From assembly GCA_938075155.1 (NCBI GenBank), contig CALJGL010000012.1:150591-214590 (forward strand): a stretch of DNA of 64,000 nucleotides, in the 5' to 3' direction. The translations under genes were made by a program, and so were the position numbers. The stretch comes from UBA12191 sp009937185 (GTDB lineage: Bacteria > Planctomycetota > UBA8108 > UBA1146). Each line of letters opens with the position of its first letter. Within the stretch, counting starts at the first letter, position 1. The notes under the pieces were generated by a model. The model did no database searches. It saw only the letters and a list, made by a program, of their open reading frames with translations, and had not been told where the DNA came from. Of this stretch, positions 16,965-26,087 are shown one piece after another.

Positions 16965-17222
16965 TTGGCCAAGCCTTCAGCAGGACAGGTGCCTAGGAAG
17001 CTATTCAAGATCGGGGAAGTCATGGCTGCGACGGGGATATCCCGTCAAACGCTGCATGACTACACCGTGTCTGGCTTCATCGAAGAAGAAGAGAGAACTC
17101 CTGCTGGGCACAGGCTTTATGCCGAGTGGGTGTTTGAGCGTCTCGCGCAAATGGCAGAACTTCAGAGAGAGGGCCAGCCCCTCAAAGAGATCAAGAGACT
17201 CATCGATGAGGGGAAACTCTAA
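16965..17222 (+). CDS. MerR-type winged helix-turn-helix protein, minimal form
   Basis: This 85-residue protein is almost only the MerR DNA-binding domain. The pattern Lys-Ile-Gly-Glu-Val, Thr-Gly-Ile-Ser-Arg-Gln-Thr-Leu-His-Tyr-like helix (here Leu-His-Asp-Tyr), Gly-His-Arg-Leu-Tyr and the C-terminal Leu-Lys-Glu-Ile-Lys-Arg-Leu-Ile are all MerR-like. The dimer helix and effector domain of full MerR regulators are missing, so it may recruit a partner or act constitutively. The start is TTG, with an AGAGGGGA region about eight bases upstream. The 49-codon membrane-peptide gene begins immediately after its stop. Confidence 0.82.
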   Translation: MAKPSAGQVPRKLFKIGEVMAATGISRQTLHDYTVSGFIEEEERTPAGHRLYAEWVFERLAQMAELQREGQPLKEIKRLIDEGKL

Positions 17223-17372
17223 ATGTTTTGGACAGAGCCTACTTTTTTGACGACCGCGCTGATCGTTGCTCTCGCCATACAGTGGATTCCTGTACGTAGA
17301 GGGCCATCTGTTCCTTCTCGTATCCGTTTCTTTTCGGCCCTGAAGAAGGACAAAAAAACCTCAGAAGAGTAA
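17223..17372 (+). CDS. 49-residue single-helix membrane peptide
   Basis: ATG at 17223 directly follows the MerR stop codon (TAA ATG) and reads 49 codons to TAA at 17370-17372. GAGGGG, inside the end of the MerR gene, lies nine bases before the start. The peptide has a short polar N-terminus, one hydrophobic segment (about residues 8-22, Leu-Thr-Thr-Ala-Leu-Ile-Val-Ala-Leu-Ala-Ile) and a basic tail (Arg25, Arg26, Arg33, Arg35 and a Lys-rich stretch at 41-45). That predicts a single-pass, N-out inner-membrane peptide. It matches no family I know. The coupling to merR is the main evidence that it is real. Confidence 0.6.
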   Translation: MFWTEPTFLTTALIVALAIQWIPVRRGPSVPSRIRFFSALKKDKKTSEE

Positions 17373-17531
17373 ATGGGAAGAGGAGGGGTGCGTCCTGACT
17401 CATTTCTTTATTCAGCGCACCGCATATCTGGGAAGTCCTTCCGGGCATGATATTATCCTTATTGACTTAGCGGGGTCTTTTCAAAAGAAAAGATCAGCTA
17501 GAAATTCATTCTAATTAAAGGTGGGAGACGC

Positions 17532-20405
17532 GTGTCTGACGAGAATTCTCTTTGGGACTCTATGGGCAAGGTCGGTTTCGTCAGCGGTTCATCCGAAGCG
17601 CAAGAAGGTGAGGACCTGACGGTACTTCCCGATAAGGAAGACATCGCTCATCATCCATATAAGGCCTTTCTTCACCGACTTGAAAAACCCGGTCGATACA
17701 CCGGTGGTGAACTTCATTCCGTAAAGAAAACAGAGACTCGTCTTTCGTTCCTTCTCGCATTTCCAGATGTTTACGAAATCGGGATGAGCCATCTGGGATT
17801 CAAGATTCTCTATTCACAATTGAATGATCTCGAAGATGTCAGTGCCGAGCGTGTTTATACGCCCTGGATCGATTGTGAAAAGGAACTGCGAACTCGTGAA
17901 CTTGAGCTGGTGAGTCTCGAGACTTGGAAAAGGATGAGAGATTTCGATGTTGTCGGATTCTCACTTCAGTATGAACTGACCTTCACTAACGTTTTGACAA
18001 TGTTGGACCTCGGTCAAATTCCTATTCGATCTGAGGATAGAGATGATGACTGCCCTCTGGTGATGGCCGGTGGGCCCGTCGCATTCCAGCCAGAACCCAT
18101 GAGTGCATTTATCGATGCGTTTCTCATTGGTGATGGAGAAGGGCACTTCCACAAAGTTGTAGACCATTGGAAAACCCTAAAAGAACAGGGTCTCTCGAGA
18201 CGAGATCGATTGATTGCTATCAGCCAGTTTGATGGCGTCTATGTCCCCTCCCTTTACAGTACAAAAGTTGAACCTGATACAGGCTTCACGGTGGTCGACA
18301 GCCCTCTTGACGATCGTGTTCCTGCGAGTGTGACTCGAGCCCATGTTCCGGATCTCTCAGAGTTTCCGTTCCCCGCCAAATCTCCGGTTCCCAATACCGA
18401 AGTCGTTTTTGATAGGGCGAGCATTGAGGTTGCGAGGGGCTGTACTGAAGGGTGTCGTTTCTGCCAAGCGGGCATGATTTATAGACCCGTCAGAGAAAGA
18501 CCACCTGAGGATATTCAGAAAGTAGTGAGAGACGCCGTCAAGTGTGGTGGATTTGATGAAGTATCACTCACGAGTTTGTCGACTGCGGATTACAGCGCCA
18601 TCGAACCGCTCGTAAAGAAAATCATGCCTGAACTGAGAGAGAAAAATATTTCTCTCAGCGTGTCATCTTTGCGCGCCTATGGACTGACCGATGAAATGCT
18701 CGAAGAGATGTCGAGTGTCCGTAATACCTCATTGACGTTTGCCCCTGAAGCGGGAACCCAGCGTATGAGGGATGTGGTCAACAAGAACATTACTGAAGAA
18801 GACATCGCCAAGAGCGCCCATAGAATCTTCTCCCGAGGTTGGAGACGCATGAAGCTTTACTTCATGATTGGCCTTCCCACAGAAGATGATTCTGATATCC
18901 GAGGCATTGCTGAAACTGGAAAAAGGATGCTCGATATCGCAAGAGAGTATCTGCCGAAGGGAAGAGCACAGGTAACGGTCTCAGTGTCTAGCCATGTGCC
19001 CAAGCCATTTACGCCTTTTCAATGGGCAGCGATGGATGACCTTCCCGATATTGAAGAAAAGCATGACGTATTGAGGAAACTGACCCGTTATCCAGGTCTT
19101 CAATTACGTTGGCATGACCCTTCGACGAGTCACCTAGAAGGTGTCTTGAGTCGTGGGGACAGAACTCTATCAAATGTGATTGAGACCGCGTGGAGAAAAG
19201 GCTGTCGCTTTGACGGTTGGTCAGATCGTATGAGATTTGACTACTGGATGGAGTCGATTGAGGAAAACGAAATCGACCGATACAAGTTCCTGGGAACGAT
19301 TCCTGTCGATGCACGACTCCCTTGGGATCATATCGATTGCGGAGTAGAGCCCAAGTTCTTGGTCCGTGAATATCAGCGCGCACTCAAGGACAGAACCTCG
19401 CACCCGTGCGGCAAGCCGGGCAAGCGTTTGACACATTACACAAATGTTGAGGACGCCAGCGAGGACAAGCGCAGGTTGGTTTGCTATGACTGTGGAATCG
19501 CCTGCGACCTCAATCGCATGAAAGAGGAGCGGATCGAGTACCTCGACCATCTGGATGCCACAGAGCGAAAGCATGGTGCCAACTCTTCTCAAACGGATGC
19601 CGGAGTAGAAGAAGTTCGCGCTGAAGCCAAGAAGCGATTTGCACTGAGAGCCAACCCCAAGTTGCCGCCGGAACGAAAAGAGCTGGAGCATCCCAGTCAT
19701 GGATACCGAATTCGGTATGCGAAATTGGGAAGAGCTCGCTACATGAGCCAGCTCGATCTCAATCGTTTCCTTCCTCGTGCGATTCGCAGAGCAGGATTTT
19801 CTCCTGCATATTCTCGAGGATTCCATCCCATCCCTCAGATGTCATTTGGGCCTCCCTTGCGATTAGGAATGGCGGGACTTTCTGAAGTTGTGGACATCAA
19901 GTTGCAAGAGGACCTTCCTGCCGAGCAGGTGATGGAAGCACTCGCAAAACAATGCCCACAGGGGATCGAGATTCGTAGTCTTCATGCTTTGGGGAAAGAA
20001 GCACCCAAGTTGTCGGCTATCAGTAATTGGGCTGATTTCCTGATCTTTATCCCCAGAGAAAAAGCGGATCAGATCTCTTATGAGAAAGTCGAAGCATTCC
20101 TGGGTCAGGATGAGGTCCTCGTTGATCGATTGACCAAAAAGGGCAAGCCTAAGGTTGTGGATATCCGCCCTGGAGTGGGCTCCATTGAGTGGCTTGAAGA
20201 AGTGCCGACAGATGCGGAAGGCTATCAGGTGAGACGCTCAGACGAGTGCCTGCTGGGTATGAGAGTTTGCCTTCAAGGGGATCACCTCACAAAGCCTGAA
20301 GATGTTCTCGCCAGACTTTTTGATGGGGAAATGCCCGCCGGTATTCAAGTCGTACGTCGTCGTTTGTTGCCCGCGCCGAGTCCGCGCAGAACGGTTCAGG
20401 TCTGA
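17532..20405 (+). CDS. B12-binding-like radical SAM protein fused to a DUF2344 domain
   Basis: This 957-residue protein joins two units often found as neighbours: a TIGR03960-type radical SAM protein and a TIGR03936/DUF2344 domain. A B12-binding-like region (about residues 50-240) precedes the radical SAM cluster motif Cys304-x3-Cys308-x2-Cys311. A later Cys-rich patch near residues 620-660 includes Cys-Tyr-Asp-Cys. DUF2344 starts near residue 722 with Arg-Tyr-Met-Ser-Gln-Leu-Asp. The family is unassigned but its genes usually sit beside RNase E/G and ribosomal genes; no rne or rng follows here. The GTG start has AGGTGGGAG upstream, and the gene is followed by a strong terminator. Confidence 0.9.
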   Translation: MSDENSLWDSMGKVGFVSGSSEAQEGEDLTVLPDKEDIAHHPYKAFLHRLEKPGRYTGGELHSVKKTETRLSFLLAFPDVYEIGMSHLGFKILYSQLNDLEDVSAERVYTPWIDCEKELRTRELELVSLETWKRMRDFDVVGFSLQYELTFTNVLTMLDLGQIPIRSEDRDDDCPLVMAGGPVAFQPEPMSAFIDAFLIGDGEGHFHKVVDHWKTLKEQGLSRRDRLIAISQFDGVYVPSLYSTKVEPDTGFTVVDSPLDDRVPASVTRAHVPDLSEFPFPAKSPVPNTEVVFDRASIEVARGCTEGCRFCQAGMIYRPVRERPPEDIQKVVRDAVKCGGFDEVSLTSLSTADYSAIEPLVKKIMPELREKNISLSVSSLRAYGLTDEMLEEMSSVRNTSLTFAPEAGTQRMRDVVNKNITEEDIAKSAHRIFSRGWRRMKLYFMIGLPTEDDSDIRGIAETGKRMLDIAREYLPKGRAQVTVSVSSHVPKPFTPFQWAAMDDLPDIEEKHDVLRKLTRYPGLQLRWHDPSTSHLEGVLSRGDRTLSNVIETAWRKGCRFDGWSDRMRFDYWMESIEENEIDRYKFLGTIPVDARLPWDHIDCGVEPKFLVREYQRALKDRTSHPCGKPGKRLTHYTNVEDASEDKRRLVCYDCGIACDLNRMKEERIEYLDHLDATERKHGANSSQTDAGVEEVRAEAKKRFALRANPKLPPERKELEHPSHGYRIRYAKLGRARYMSQLDLNRFLPRAIRRAGFSPAYSRGFHPIPQMSFGPPLRLGMAGLSEVVDIKLQEDLPAEQVMEALAKQCPQGIEIRSLHALGKEAPKLSAISNWADFLIFIPREKADQISYEKVEAFLGQDEVLVDRLTKKGKPKVVDIRPGVGSIEWLEEVPTDAEGYQVRRSDECLLGMRVCLQGDHLTKPEDVLARLFDGEMPAGIQVVRRRLLPAPSPRRTVQV

Positions 20406-20762
20406 ACTCGATCATCGTTAGAGTGAAACTCGCAGGCTGAGGAGTCTCGACCGACCCCTCAGCCTGCGAGAGTTTTCTAAAAGAACTTCCTCGCTACAGA
20501 GGGTTTCGCTGATGGAATATTCGCGCCCACATAAAACAACACGACACTTTGTTCCTCAAAGCGATGCTTCGAGGTGTCGGTGCCATATTGATGAGGCAAC
20601 TGTATTATTTTTTGAAATGAAACCCTGCCCCCAAATATGTGGGGCCATAGTTTCTGGAAACTAAAAATAAACTAAGAACTCTGACGCTGCTTGTTCCCGT
20701 ATGGATTGATCGCAGCTAGTTAGATTTAAAAACCAAGCGAAGAGGTAAACCGATGTTACTGG
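20406..20762. other. Intergenic region with hairpins between convergent genes
   Basis: These 357 bases lie between the rightward radical SAM gene and the leftward ferredoxin gene. They hold the strong terminator at 20429-20475, a perfect 7-base-pair hairpin TAGTTTC-TG-GAAACTA at 20648-20663, and a looser GACAC/GTGTC pair around 20553-20582. No supported gene was found. Confidence 0.6.
20429..20475 (+). terminator. Intrinsic terminator after the radical SAM gene
   Basis: CTCGCAGGCTGAGG (20429-20442) pairs perfectly with CCTCAGCCTGCGAG (20457-20470) around a 14-base loop and is followed by AGTTTTC. It lies 24 bases after the stop codon and should end the rightward transcript. Confidence 0.85.
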
Positions 20763-20996
20763 CTAATCGCAGTCGTCTCCGATGGCCTCAACTGGGCACT
20801 CTTCCTTCGCTTGTTCACAGAGTTCAGCTTCTTCAGCAGAGTCGGGCTGTTTGAAGATAAAGGAATAACCCTCGTCTTCATTCGCTTTGAAATTGTCAGG
20901 TGCAGTGGTCCTGCAGAGGTCGCAATCGATGCATTCCTCATCCACATACCACTTACCGGTGACATTACTCTCGACTTTGTTCGCGGGATCTGCCAT
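20763..20996 (-). CDS. 4Fe-4S ferredoxin, single-cluster type
   Basis: This 77-residue acidic electron carrier has the cluster ligands Cys-Ile-Asp-Cys-Asp-Leu-Cys near residues 21-27 and a distal Cys-Pro near residue 66, the pattern of one [4Fe-4S] cluster. The intervening acidic helix (Ala-Glu-Glu-Ala-Glu-Leu) is typical of Fer4_13-type ferredoxins. ATG 20996 is chosen because AGGAG lies eight bases upstream; a longer reading to 21125 adds a non-ferredoxin leader. The gene stands alone, and its redox partner is not identified. The nearby radical SAM and futalosine-pathway enzymes are possible users. Confidence 0.9.
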   Translation of the reverse strand: MADPANKVESNVTGKWYVDEECIDCDLCRTTAPDNFKANEDEGYSFIFKQPDSAEEAELCEQAKEECPVEAIGDDCD

Positions 20997-21259
20997 TGAG
21001 GGGCTCCTGCACATTTTTCGGTTTAAATTAGAAATCAGGTGATCGGCATGTCTTGATCCGATCACAACAAACGGCCCTCTTCCCAAAGAAGAGTTCCGGA
21101 TCCAGTAGTTGAAGAATAGAATCAAGAAAGGAATCTGGCAAGTGAACTAGGGGATGGCTTTGCTGGCGGGTGACCGAATTTGACCGTATTGTGAAATTAT
21201 TGACCCAGAATGAAGAATTCCAGAAATGTAATTTCTGGTCATGACCCCCGGAGGGAACC

Positions 21260-22090
21260 ATGAAAGTAGTCATCGCACACAGTCCTGATTCTGACGACGC
21301 ATTCATGCATTTCGCTATTGGCGAAGGCAAAATCGATACCGGAATCTATGAGTTTGATCACATGATGGCAGACATCGAAACCTTGAATCAGCATGCAGTT
21401 GAGGGTAGGCATGAAGTCACTGCCATTTCAATTCATGCTTATGCCCACCTTTCTGATAAGTATGCATTGCTCAATCATGGGGCAAGCATGGGTGAAAATT
21501 ACGGGCCGGTGCTGATTGCTCGCGAGCCAAAAACTCGTGAAGATCTGGCGGGCGTCAAGATTGCCGTTCCCGGAAAATGGACCAGTGCAGCACTGGCAAC
21601 AAAACTTTGGTACCCGGAAGCGGTGACTGAAGTTGTTGAGTTTGACCAGATTATGGATCGTGTGGGATCCGGCGAATTTGAAGCGGGCGTCATCATTCAT
21701 GAGGGTCAGGTCACCTACGAAGAACAAGGCTATCATTCGGTGGTCGACCTCGGTGAATGGTGGGCTCAGACACAAGATGGATTGCCGCTGCCACTGGGCG
21801 GTAATGCTATTCGCCGAGATCTCGGTGAAGAGCACATCCAAGAAATCTCGAGAATACTACGTGAGAGCATCGCGTACGCTCTCGACAATCGTGAGGAAGC
21901 TCTTCAATATGCAGAGACTTACAATCGTGGTTTGACGAGAGAATTGACGGATAAGTTCGTCGGGATGTACGTCAATCAAAGAACTCTTGATTACGGAGAT
22001 GACGGTCGAGAAGCCGTGACCCGCTTCCTTCACATGGGTGAAGAGATGGGTGCGATTCCTCCGGTAGCACATCCCGAGTTCATTCGCTGA
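21260..22090 (+). CDS. mqnD: 1,4-dihydroxy-6-naphthoate synthase (futalosine pathway)
   Basis: This 276-residue enzyme converts cyclic dehypoxanthinylfutalosine to 1,4-dihydroxy-6-naphthoate on the way to menaquinone. The MqnD marks are present: Ser-Pro-Asp-Ser-Asp-Asp-Ala-Phe-Met near the N-terminus, Ile-Glu-Thr-Leu-Asn, Gly-Ala-Ser-Met-Gly-Glu-Asn-Tyr-Gly-Pro, and Leu-Pro-Leu-Gly-Gly-Asn. The fold is a periplasmic-binding-protein type used as a cytosolic enzyme. CCGGAGG precedes the ATG by about six bases. Other mqn genes are not in the window, so the pathway is dispersed. Confidence 0.93.
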   Translation: MKVVIAHSPDSDDAFMHFAIGEGKIDTGIYEFDHMMADIETLNQHAVEGRHEVTAISIHAYAHLSDKYALLNHGASMGENYGPVLIAREPKTREDLAGVKIAVPGKWTSAALATKLWYPEAVTEVVEFDQIMDRVGSGEFEAGVIIHEGQVTYEEQGYHSVVDLGEWWAQTQDGLPLPLGGNAIRRDLGEEHIQEISRILRESIAYALDNREEALQYAETYNRGLTRELTDKFVGMYVNQRTLDYGDDGREAVTRFLHMGEEMGAIPPVAHPEFIR

Positions 22091-22162
22091 TCGCGGCCTC
22101 AAGCCAGAAGGTTAGCGGAGAGTGGCTCATTGGGGCCTATTTGACCAAAATCAGGGAGTTTC

Positions 22163-23518
22163 TTGCCTCTATCCAAACCTGAGGGCTCACCCGAATCACA
22201 GTGCAATACCCGCGTTGTCTCGGGTTGGTCCGGGACATCCCATTGCACCGGTCAAGTGGTCTCCTGTTTCGACCAAGACGGTTTCCTCAATATTTTTCAA
22301 TCTGGGCAGCCTTGGTTACCACGTGGTGCAGGGTGCAGCTACGGAGATGCCGCACTGTTATCAGGGGGCACTATGGTCTTGCCCACCTTCGAGGATCGCC
22401 TGAACTCCATCGGGAAAGATTTTCAAATCACAGCGCCGTCTTCGATCACCGTATCGGAGTTGTTGGCGAGACTTTCTTTGATCGGCTGGACTCTTCCGGT
22501 CGTACCCGGAGTTTTGGGTGCGACTCTCGGAGGAATGTTGGCGGCTGATATTCATGGAAAAAATCATTTCCAAATGGGGTCTCTTGGTACGTGGGTGAGA
22601 TCTCTAAGCCTCATGATTCCGAGCGGCGAAGTTCTCGAGTGTTCAAAACAGAACGAACCTGAAATATTCCGAGCCACTCTGGGAGGTATGGGGCTGACTG
22701 GAGTCATCCTCTCTGCGTGCTTGGAAGTGGTTCCTTTGAAGGGGCTTCAGGCAGCTGTGAATGTGAAGGCGACAGAGTCACTCAGAGAAACGATTCAACA
22801 ACTGGAATCTGAATCTGGAAAATCGGAATACGTCTCAGCATGGATCGATTTTTCTAAGGGGTCTGTTGCTCCGGGAAGAGGAGTCGTCGTTTGCGGAGAT
22901 CGGATTGCGGATGAGCAGCTGAAGGATTCAGGTTCGCTATGGCAGCCCGAAACGGGGCCGTCCTTGCCGCCCATTCCAGGATTCGGGAATACACTCGTTC
23001 GGTGGCATAACTCTGTTTACCACGGATTGGCTCGTTGGCTCCCTCAGCAGCGACTTTGGCCGCTGGAAAGCCTATTGTTCCCTTTGGAATCCTGGGGGAA
23101 CTGGCGAAAGGTCTATGGTCAGAGGGGTTTCTATCAACATCAGAGCCAGATTCCGCTTTCCCAAGCCGAAGATCGAATTCAGGAAATCATGGACCTCGTT
23201 CAGGCCTCCCCCTACAGACCCACTCTTGTTGTGTTGAAAAGAATGGGCGAGGGAAGAGGGGGCCTCTCATTCGGTGAATCGGGATACACCCTTTCCATGG
23301 ATTTTGCAAATGAGTCGGGCTGTAGAGATTTACTCCATCGATTGAACGAGTTTGTCGCTGAGATTTCAGGGAAAATCTATCTCGCTAAGGATTCCACGCT
23401 CACCCAAGAGCAGTTTGAGAAAATGTATCCAGAGGTCGATGGCTTCAGAGAACTTCGCAAAAAAGTTGATCCTCGAAGAGAGATTCAGTCCGAGCTCTCT
23501 CGGCGGCTTGGGCTCTAG
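22163..23518 (+). CDS. FAD-dependent oxidoreductase, DprE1-like
   Basis: This 451-residue flavoprotein of the FAD_binding_4 type resembles decaprenylphosphoryl-ribose 2'-epimerase DprE1. Visible motifs are Arg-Gly-Ala-Gly-Cys-Ser-Tyr-Gly-Asp, Val-Val-Pro-Gly-Val-Leu-Gly-Ala-Thr-Leu-Gly-Gly, and Ala-Asp-Ile-His-Gly-Lys-Asn-His, which bind FAD. DprE1 oxidises a polyprenyl-phosphate sugar before a DprE2 reductase completes epimerisation. No dprE2 lies next to it, so the sugar substrate is uncertain. The start is TTG, with GGGAG five bases upstream. It converges with the PhoR gene, nine bases away. Confidence 0.85.
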   Translation: MPLSKPEGSPESQCNTRVVSGWSGTSHCTGQVVSCFDQDGFLNIFQSGQPWLPRGAGCSYGDAALLSGGTMVLPTFEDRLNSIGKDFQITAPSSITVSELLARLSLIGWTLPVVPGVLGATLGGMLAADIHGKNHFQMGSLGTWVRSLSLMIPSGEVLECSKQNEPEIFRATLGGMGLTGVILSACLEVVPLKGLQAAVNVKATESLRETIQQLESESGKSEYVSAWIDFSKGSVAPGRGVVVCGDRIADEQLKDSGSLWQPETGPSLPPIPGFGNTLVRWHNSVYHGLARWLPQQRLWPLESLLFPLESWGNWRKVYGQRGFYQHQSQIPLSQAEDRIQEIMDLVQASPYRPTLVVLKRMGEGRGGLSFGESGYTLSMDFANESGCRDLLHRLNEFVAEISGKIYLAKDSTLTQEQFEKMYPEVDGFRELRKKVDPRREIQSELSRRLGL

Positions 23519-23527
23519 GGCGAAAAA

Positions 23528-25360
23528 TTATTCGGTATGTGATTCGCTAGAAGATCGTTCATTGAAGATGGGAAGCTTCACTCTGAATGTTGTGCCTTTT
23601 CCTTCTTGGCTTTCAACTTCTATGCTACCCATATGTTTCAGGCAAATGTGCTTCACGATTGCTAGTCCCAAGCCTGTTCCTCCGATTTCCCGAGAACGGG
23701 CTTTGTCCACTCTGAAGAAGCGTTCAAAGATTCGCCCTAAAAATTCTTCGGGAATGCCAATGCCATCATCTTTGACCAAGACGATGGCCGTCCCATCTTC
23801 GACACTCAAGTGAGTGTTGATGTTTCCATCGATTTGAGTGTACTTCAGACCATTATCAATGAGGTTCCCGATGGCTTGCCTGAGTTCTTCGTCATCGCCC
23901 ATAACAAAGACGGGGTGCTCTGGACCATGATAATGAAGTGAAGCTTGTGAATCTGGAGAACTGACTTTTGATAGAGAATTGATTCTTTCTAAAATTATTT
24001 CACGGAGATCGATAGGTTCAATAGTTGTTGAGTCTCTTTCGTCGAGTCGAGCCAGTGCCAATAAGTCGCTAACTAGGGTGGACAATCGGTGTGATTGATC
24101 GGTGATTTTGCCCAAGAAACGTTGGCGTATTTCTGGCTTCATTTCCTCATCGTCGTATAGCGTTTCCGCGATTCCTCGTATGGCCGTGATAGGTGTTTTC
24201 AACTCGTGAGAAACATTGGCTACGAAATCTCTGCGCATACTTTCGAGCAATCGATTTCCGGTGAGATCGTGAAGTACAATTAGCGAGCCTGATACACCAT
24301 GGTCAGCATCGATGAGAGGACTTGTGTAGGCCTTCAAATAGGTAGTGGAGTTGTTGCTCGAAAGCTCGATTTCAGATTCCATAGCATGTTGCATGCGAAG
24401 TGTACTCAAGAGTAGTTCGACAATCGCAGATTCATGAATGACGTCGCGAATGTATTGGCCACGCACTTCCCGAATCTCGAATCCCATGATTCTGCTGATC
24501 ACGGAGTTGATCAATACGATTCTCTCCTGATCGTCAATGGCAATAAGGCCATCTCGCATACCCCCAAGAATGACCCTCAGGCGGTTGTGTTCTAGGTGCA
24601 TTTCGGAGATTTGCATTTGTAGTTCGTCTGCGAGTTTGTTGAGAGCATTGCCGAGTAGGTCTCCTTCTTTATCCATACCTTTAGGGGCGCGAATAGAGAA
24701 GTCTCCTTCGGTGTATGCGACAGCAACTTGGGTCAATAAATGAAATTGACGATTAATTCTACGGTATAGAAGGTGCCCCATGACCATGGCTATAAGTGCA
24801 GCGATGCTGCCGAGCATGATGACGCTTTCGAGAACCGAATCTATCTGAGCGTTGATGCTCGCCGGATTCCTAGCGATCCGAAGAATGTATTTTTGGTTGT
24901 TGTCTAAGGTGAATACGCGAGAGATGGCGGGCTGTCGTTCCTGGGCTGCTGCACGATTGAAAGAACTGAATCCAACGCTATTTTTTAAACATGAGATCAC
25001 GTCTGGGAGTGATTGTGGCGATTCCAGAGGAGAAGAGATGGGGTCTTGGAGAATGACCGTAGTTCCGTCAGCACTGATCAAGTCGACTCTGGTTTCTTTA
25101 CTCATGGACACATAAGTATTTTGGATCAGCTGAAGAGGGTTTTCTGTATTGGGCGGAGTTTCCAACGAAAGAATATTCGAAGATTGCTCGTCCATGTGGG
25201 TCTTTAAGTTAAGAAAAAGATCATTACTGAATCGCTCGTAGAGCAAATACCCAAAGAAACTGACACCGATAAGGATGAGCAGTGCGTAAATCGAATAAAG
25301 CTGCCAAAAAAATCCTGGAGTATTGTTCTCGGAATCAGTATTTGAATCTGTAGCCGACAC
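23528..25360 (-). CDS. phoR: Sensor histidine kinase, PhoR type
   Basis: This membrane kinase of about 610 residues pairs with the PhoB-like regulator encoded just upstream. Order: membrane helix 1 (about 22-41), periplasmic sensor (42-177), helix 2 (about 178-199), HAMP (about 200-255), a PAS domain (about 265-365), HisKA with the phospho-acceptor His385 in Val-Ser-His-Glu-Leu-Lys-Thr-Pro, then the HATPase with Asn-Gly-Leu-Lys-Tyr, Asp-Asp-Gly-Ile-Gly-Ile-Pro and Gly-Thr-Gly-Leu-Gly-Leu-Ala. The start is uncertain: GTG 25360 gives a 26-base overlap with phoB, whereas ATG 25435 would overlap by 101 bases. Phosphate sensing is inferred from architecture. Confidence 0.87.
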   Translation of the reverse strand: MSATDSNTDSENNTPGFFWQLYSIYALLILIGVSFFGYLLYERFSNDLFLNLKTHMDEQSSNILSLETPPNTENPLQLIQNTYVSMSKETRVDLISADGTTVILQDPISSPLESPQSLPDVISCLKNSVGFSSFNRAAAQERQPAISRVFTLDNNQKYILRIARNPASINAQIDSVLESVIMLGSIAALIAMVMGHLLYRRINRQFHLLTQVAVAYTEGDFSIRAPKGMDKEGDLLGNALNKLADELQMQISEMHLEHNRLRVILGGMRDGLIAIDDQERIVLINSVISRIMGFEIREVRGQYIRDVIHESAIVELLLSTLRMQHAMESEIELSSNNSTTYLKAYTSPLIDADHGVSGSLIVLHDLTGNRLLESMRRDFVANVSHELKTPITAIRGIAETLYDDEEMKPEIRQRFLGKITDQSHRLSTLVSDLLALARLDERDSTTIEPIDLREIILERINSLSKVSSPDSQASLHYHGPEHPVFVMGDDEELRQAIGNLIDNGLKYTQIDGNINTHLSVEDGTAIVLVKDDGIGIPEEFLGRIFERFFRVDKARSREIGGTGLGLAIVKHICLKHMGSIEVESQEGKGTTFRVKLPIFNERSSSESHTE

Positions 25361-26030
25361 CTCGGACGGTTTCGATGAGTTTGCGATGGTTTTCTCCGAG
25401 CTTCTTTCGAATCGATCGAATGTGAACATCAACATTTCTGTCGATGACGATAGTATCGTTTCCGGTCACCCTTGAGAGAAGGTGATCACGACTGAAAACT
25501 CGCCCAGGATGCGAGGCGAGGAAATGGAGCATTCGGAACTCTGTGGCCGTAAGGAGAGCCGATTCGCCATCTACTGTGACATCGTGCATATGAACGTCGA
25601 GAACGAAGCCCTCTCGATCGATACGTACCTGGTGCTCTCTGGAATCTTTGAGTGGCGCTCTTCTTAGAACTGCTTTGACTCTGGCAACCAACTCTTTGGG
25701 ACTAAATGGCTTACTGAGGTAGTCGTCGGCGCCCAACCCAAGCCCAAGAATTACATCACTCTCCTCTGTTTTCGCCGTAATCATGATGACGGGGATGTTT
25801 CGGGTTAGAGGATCTTCTTTGAGTTTCTTGCATATTTCGAGGCCATCGATGCCTGGAAGCATCAGGTCGAGAAGGATGAGATCAGGATGGCATTCACGAA
25901 TCGCCGAAAGCCCGACTTCGCCATCTTTGTAGCCTGAGACTTTAAATCCTTCACGGGACAAATTGTAATCGATGACATCCAGGATATCTGCTTCGTCTTC
26001 GACGATGATAATGGAGTTCTTGTCCTGCAC
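25335..26030 (-). CDS. phoB: Response regulator, PhoB/OmpR type
   Basis: This 231-residue regulator has a receiver domain with acidic Glu11-Asp12, phospho-acceptor Asp55 in Leu-Leu-Asp-Leu-Met-Leu-Pro, Thr85 and Lys107 in Ser-Lys-Pro-Phe. An OmpR-type winged helix follows, ending Arg-Gly-Val-Gly-Tyr-Arg-Phe. It is the likely target of the PhoR-like kinase that overlaps its 3' end. GTG 26030 places the first strand six residues from the start, as is usual; TTG 26051 would add seven residues. The outer-membrane lipoprotein gene upstream may share its transcript. No Pst transporter or phoU is in the window. Confidence 0.88.
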   Translation of the reverse strand: MQDKNSIIIVEDEADILDVIDYNLSREGFKVSGYKDGEVGLSAIRECHPDLILLDLMLPGIDGLEICKKLKEDPLTRNIPVIMITAKTEESDVILGLGLGADDYLSKPFSPKELVARVKAVLRRAPLKDSREHQVRIDREGFVLDVHMHDVTVDGESALLTATEFRMLHFLASHPGRVFSRDHLLSRVTGNDTIVIDRNVDVHIRSIRKKLGENHRKLIETVRGVGYRFKY

Positions 26031-26087
26031 TTCTCTGCTCTTTTCGTTCAACGAAATGTGAGTCTAGTTACGGAATTAATGCGGTTA

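Noticed and set aside
19221..19826. 201-codon minus-strand frame inside the radical SAM gene
   Set aside because: It lies wholly under a strongly supported gene and shows no motif or start site.
20754..20860. ATG frame after AAGAGG at 20741-20746 on the plus strand
   Set aside because: It reads only about 36 codons antisense to the ferredoxin gene and ends in a stop without recognisable features.
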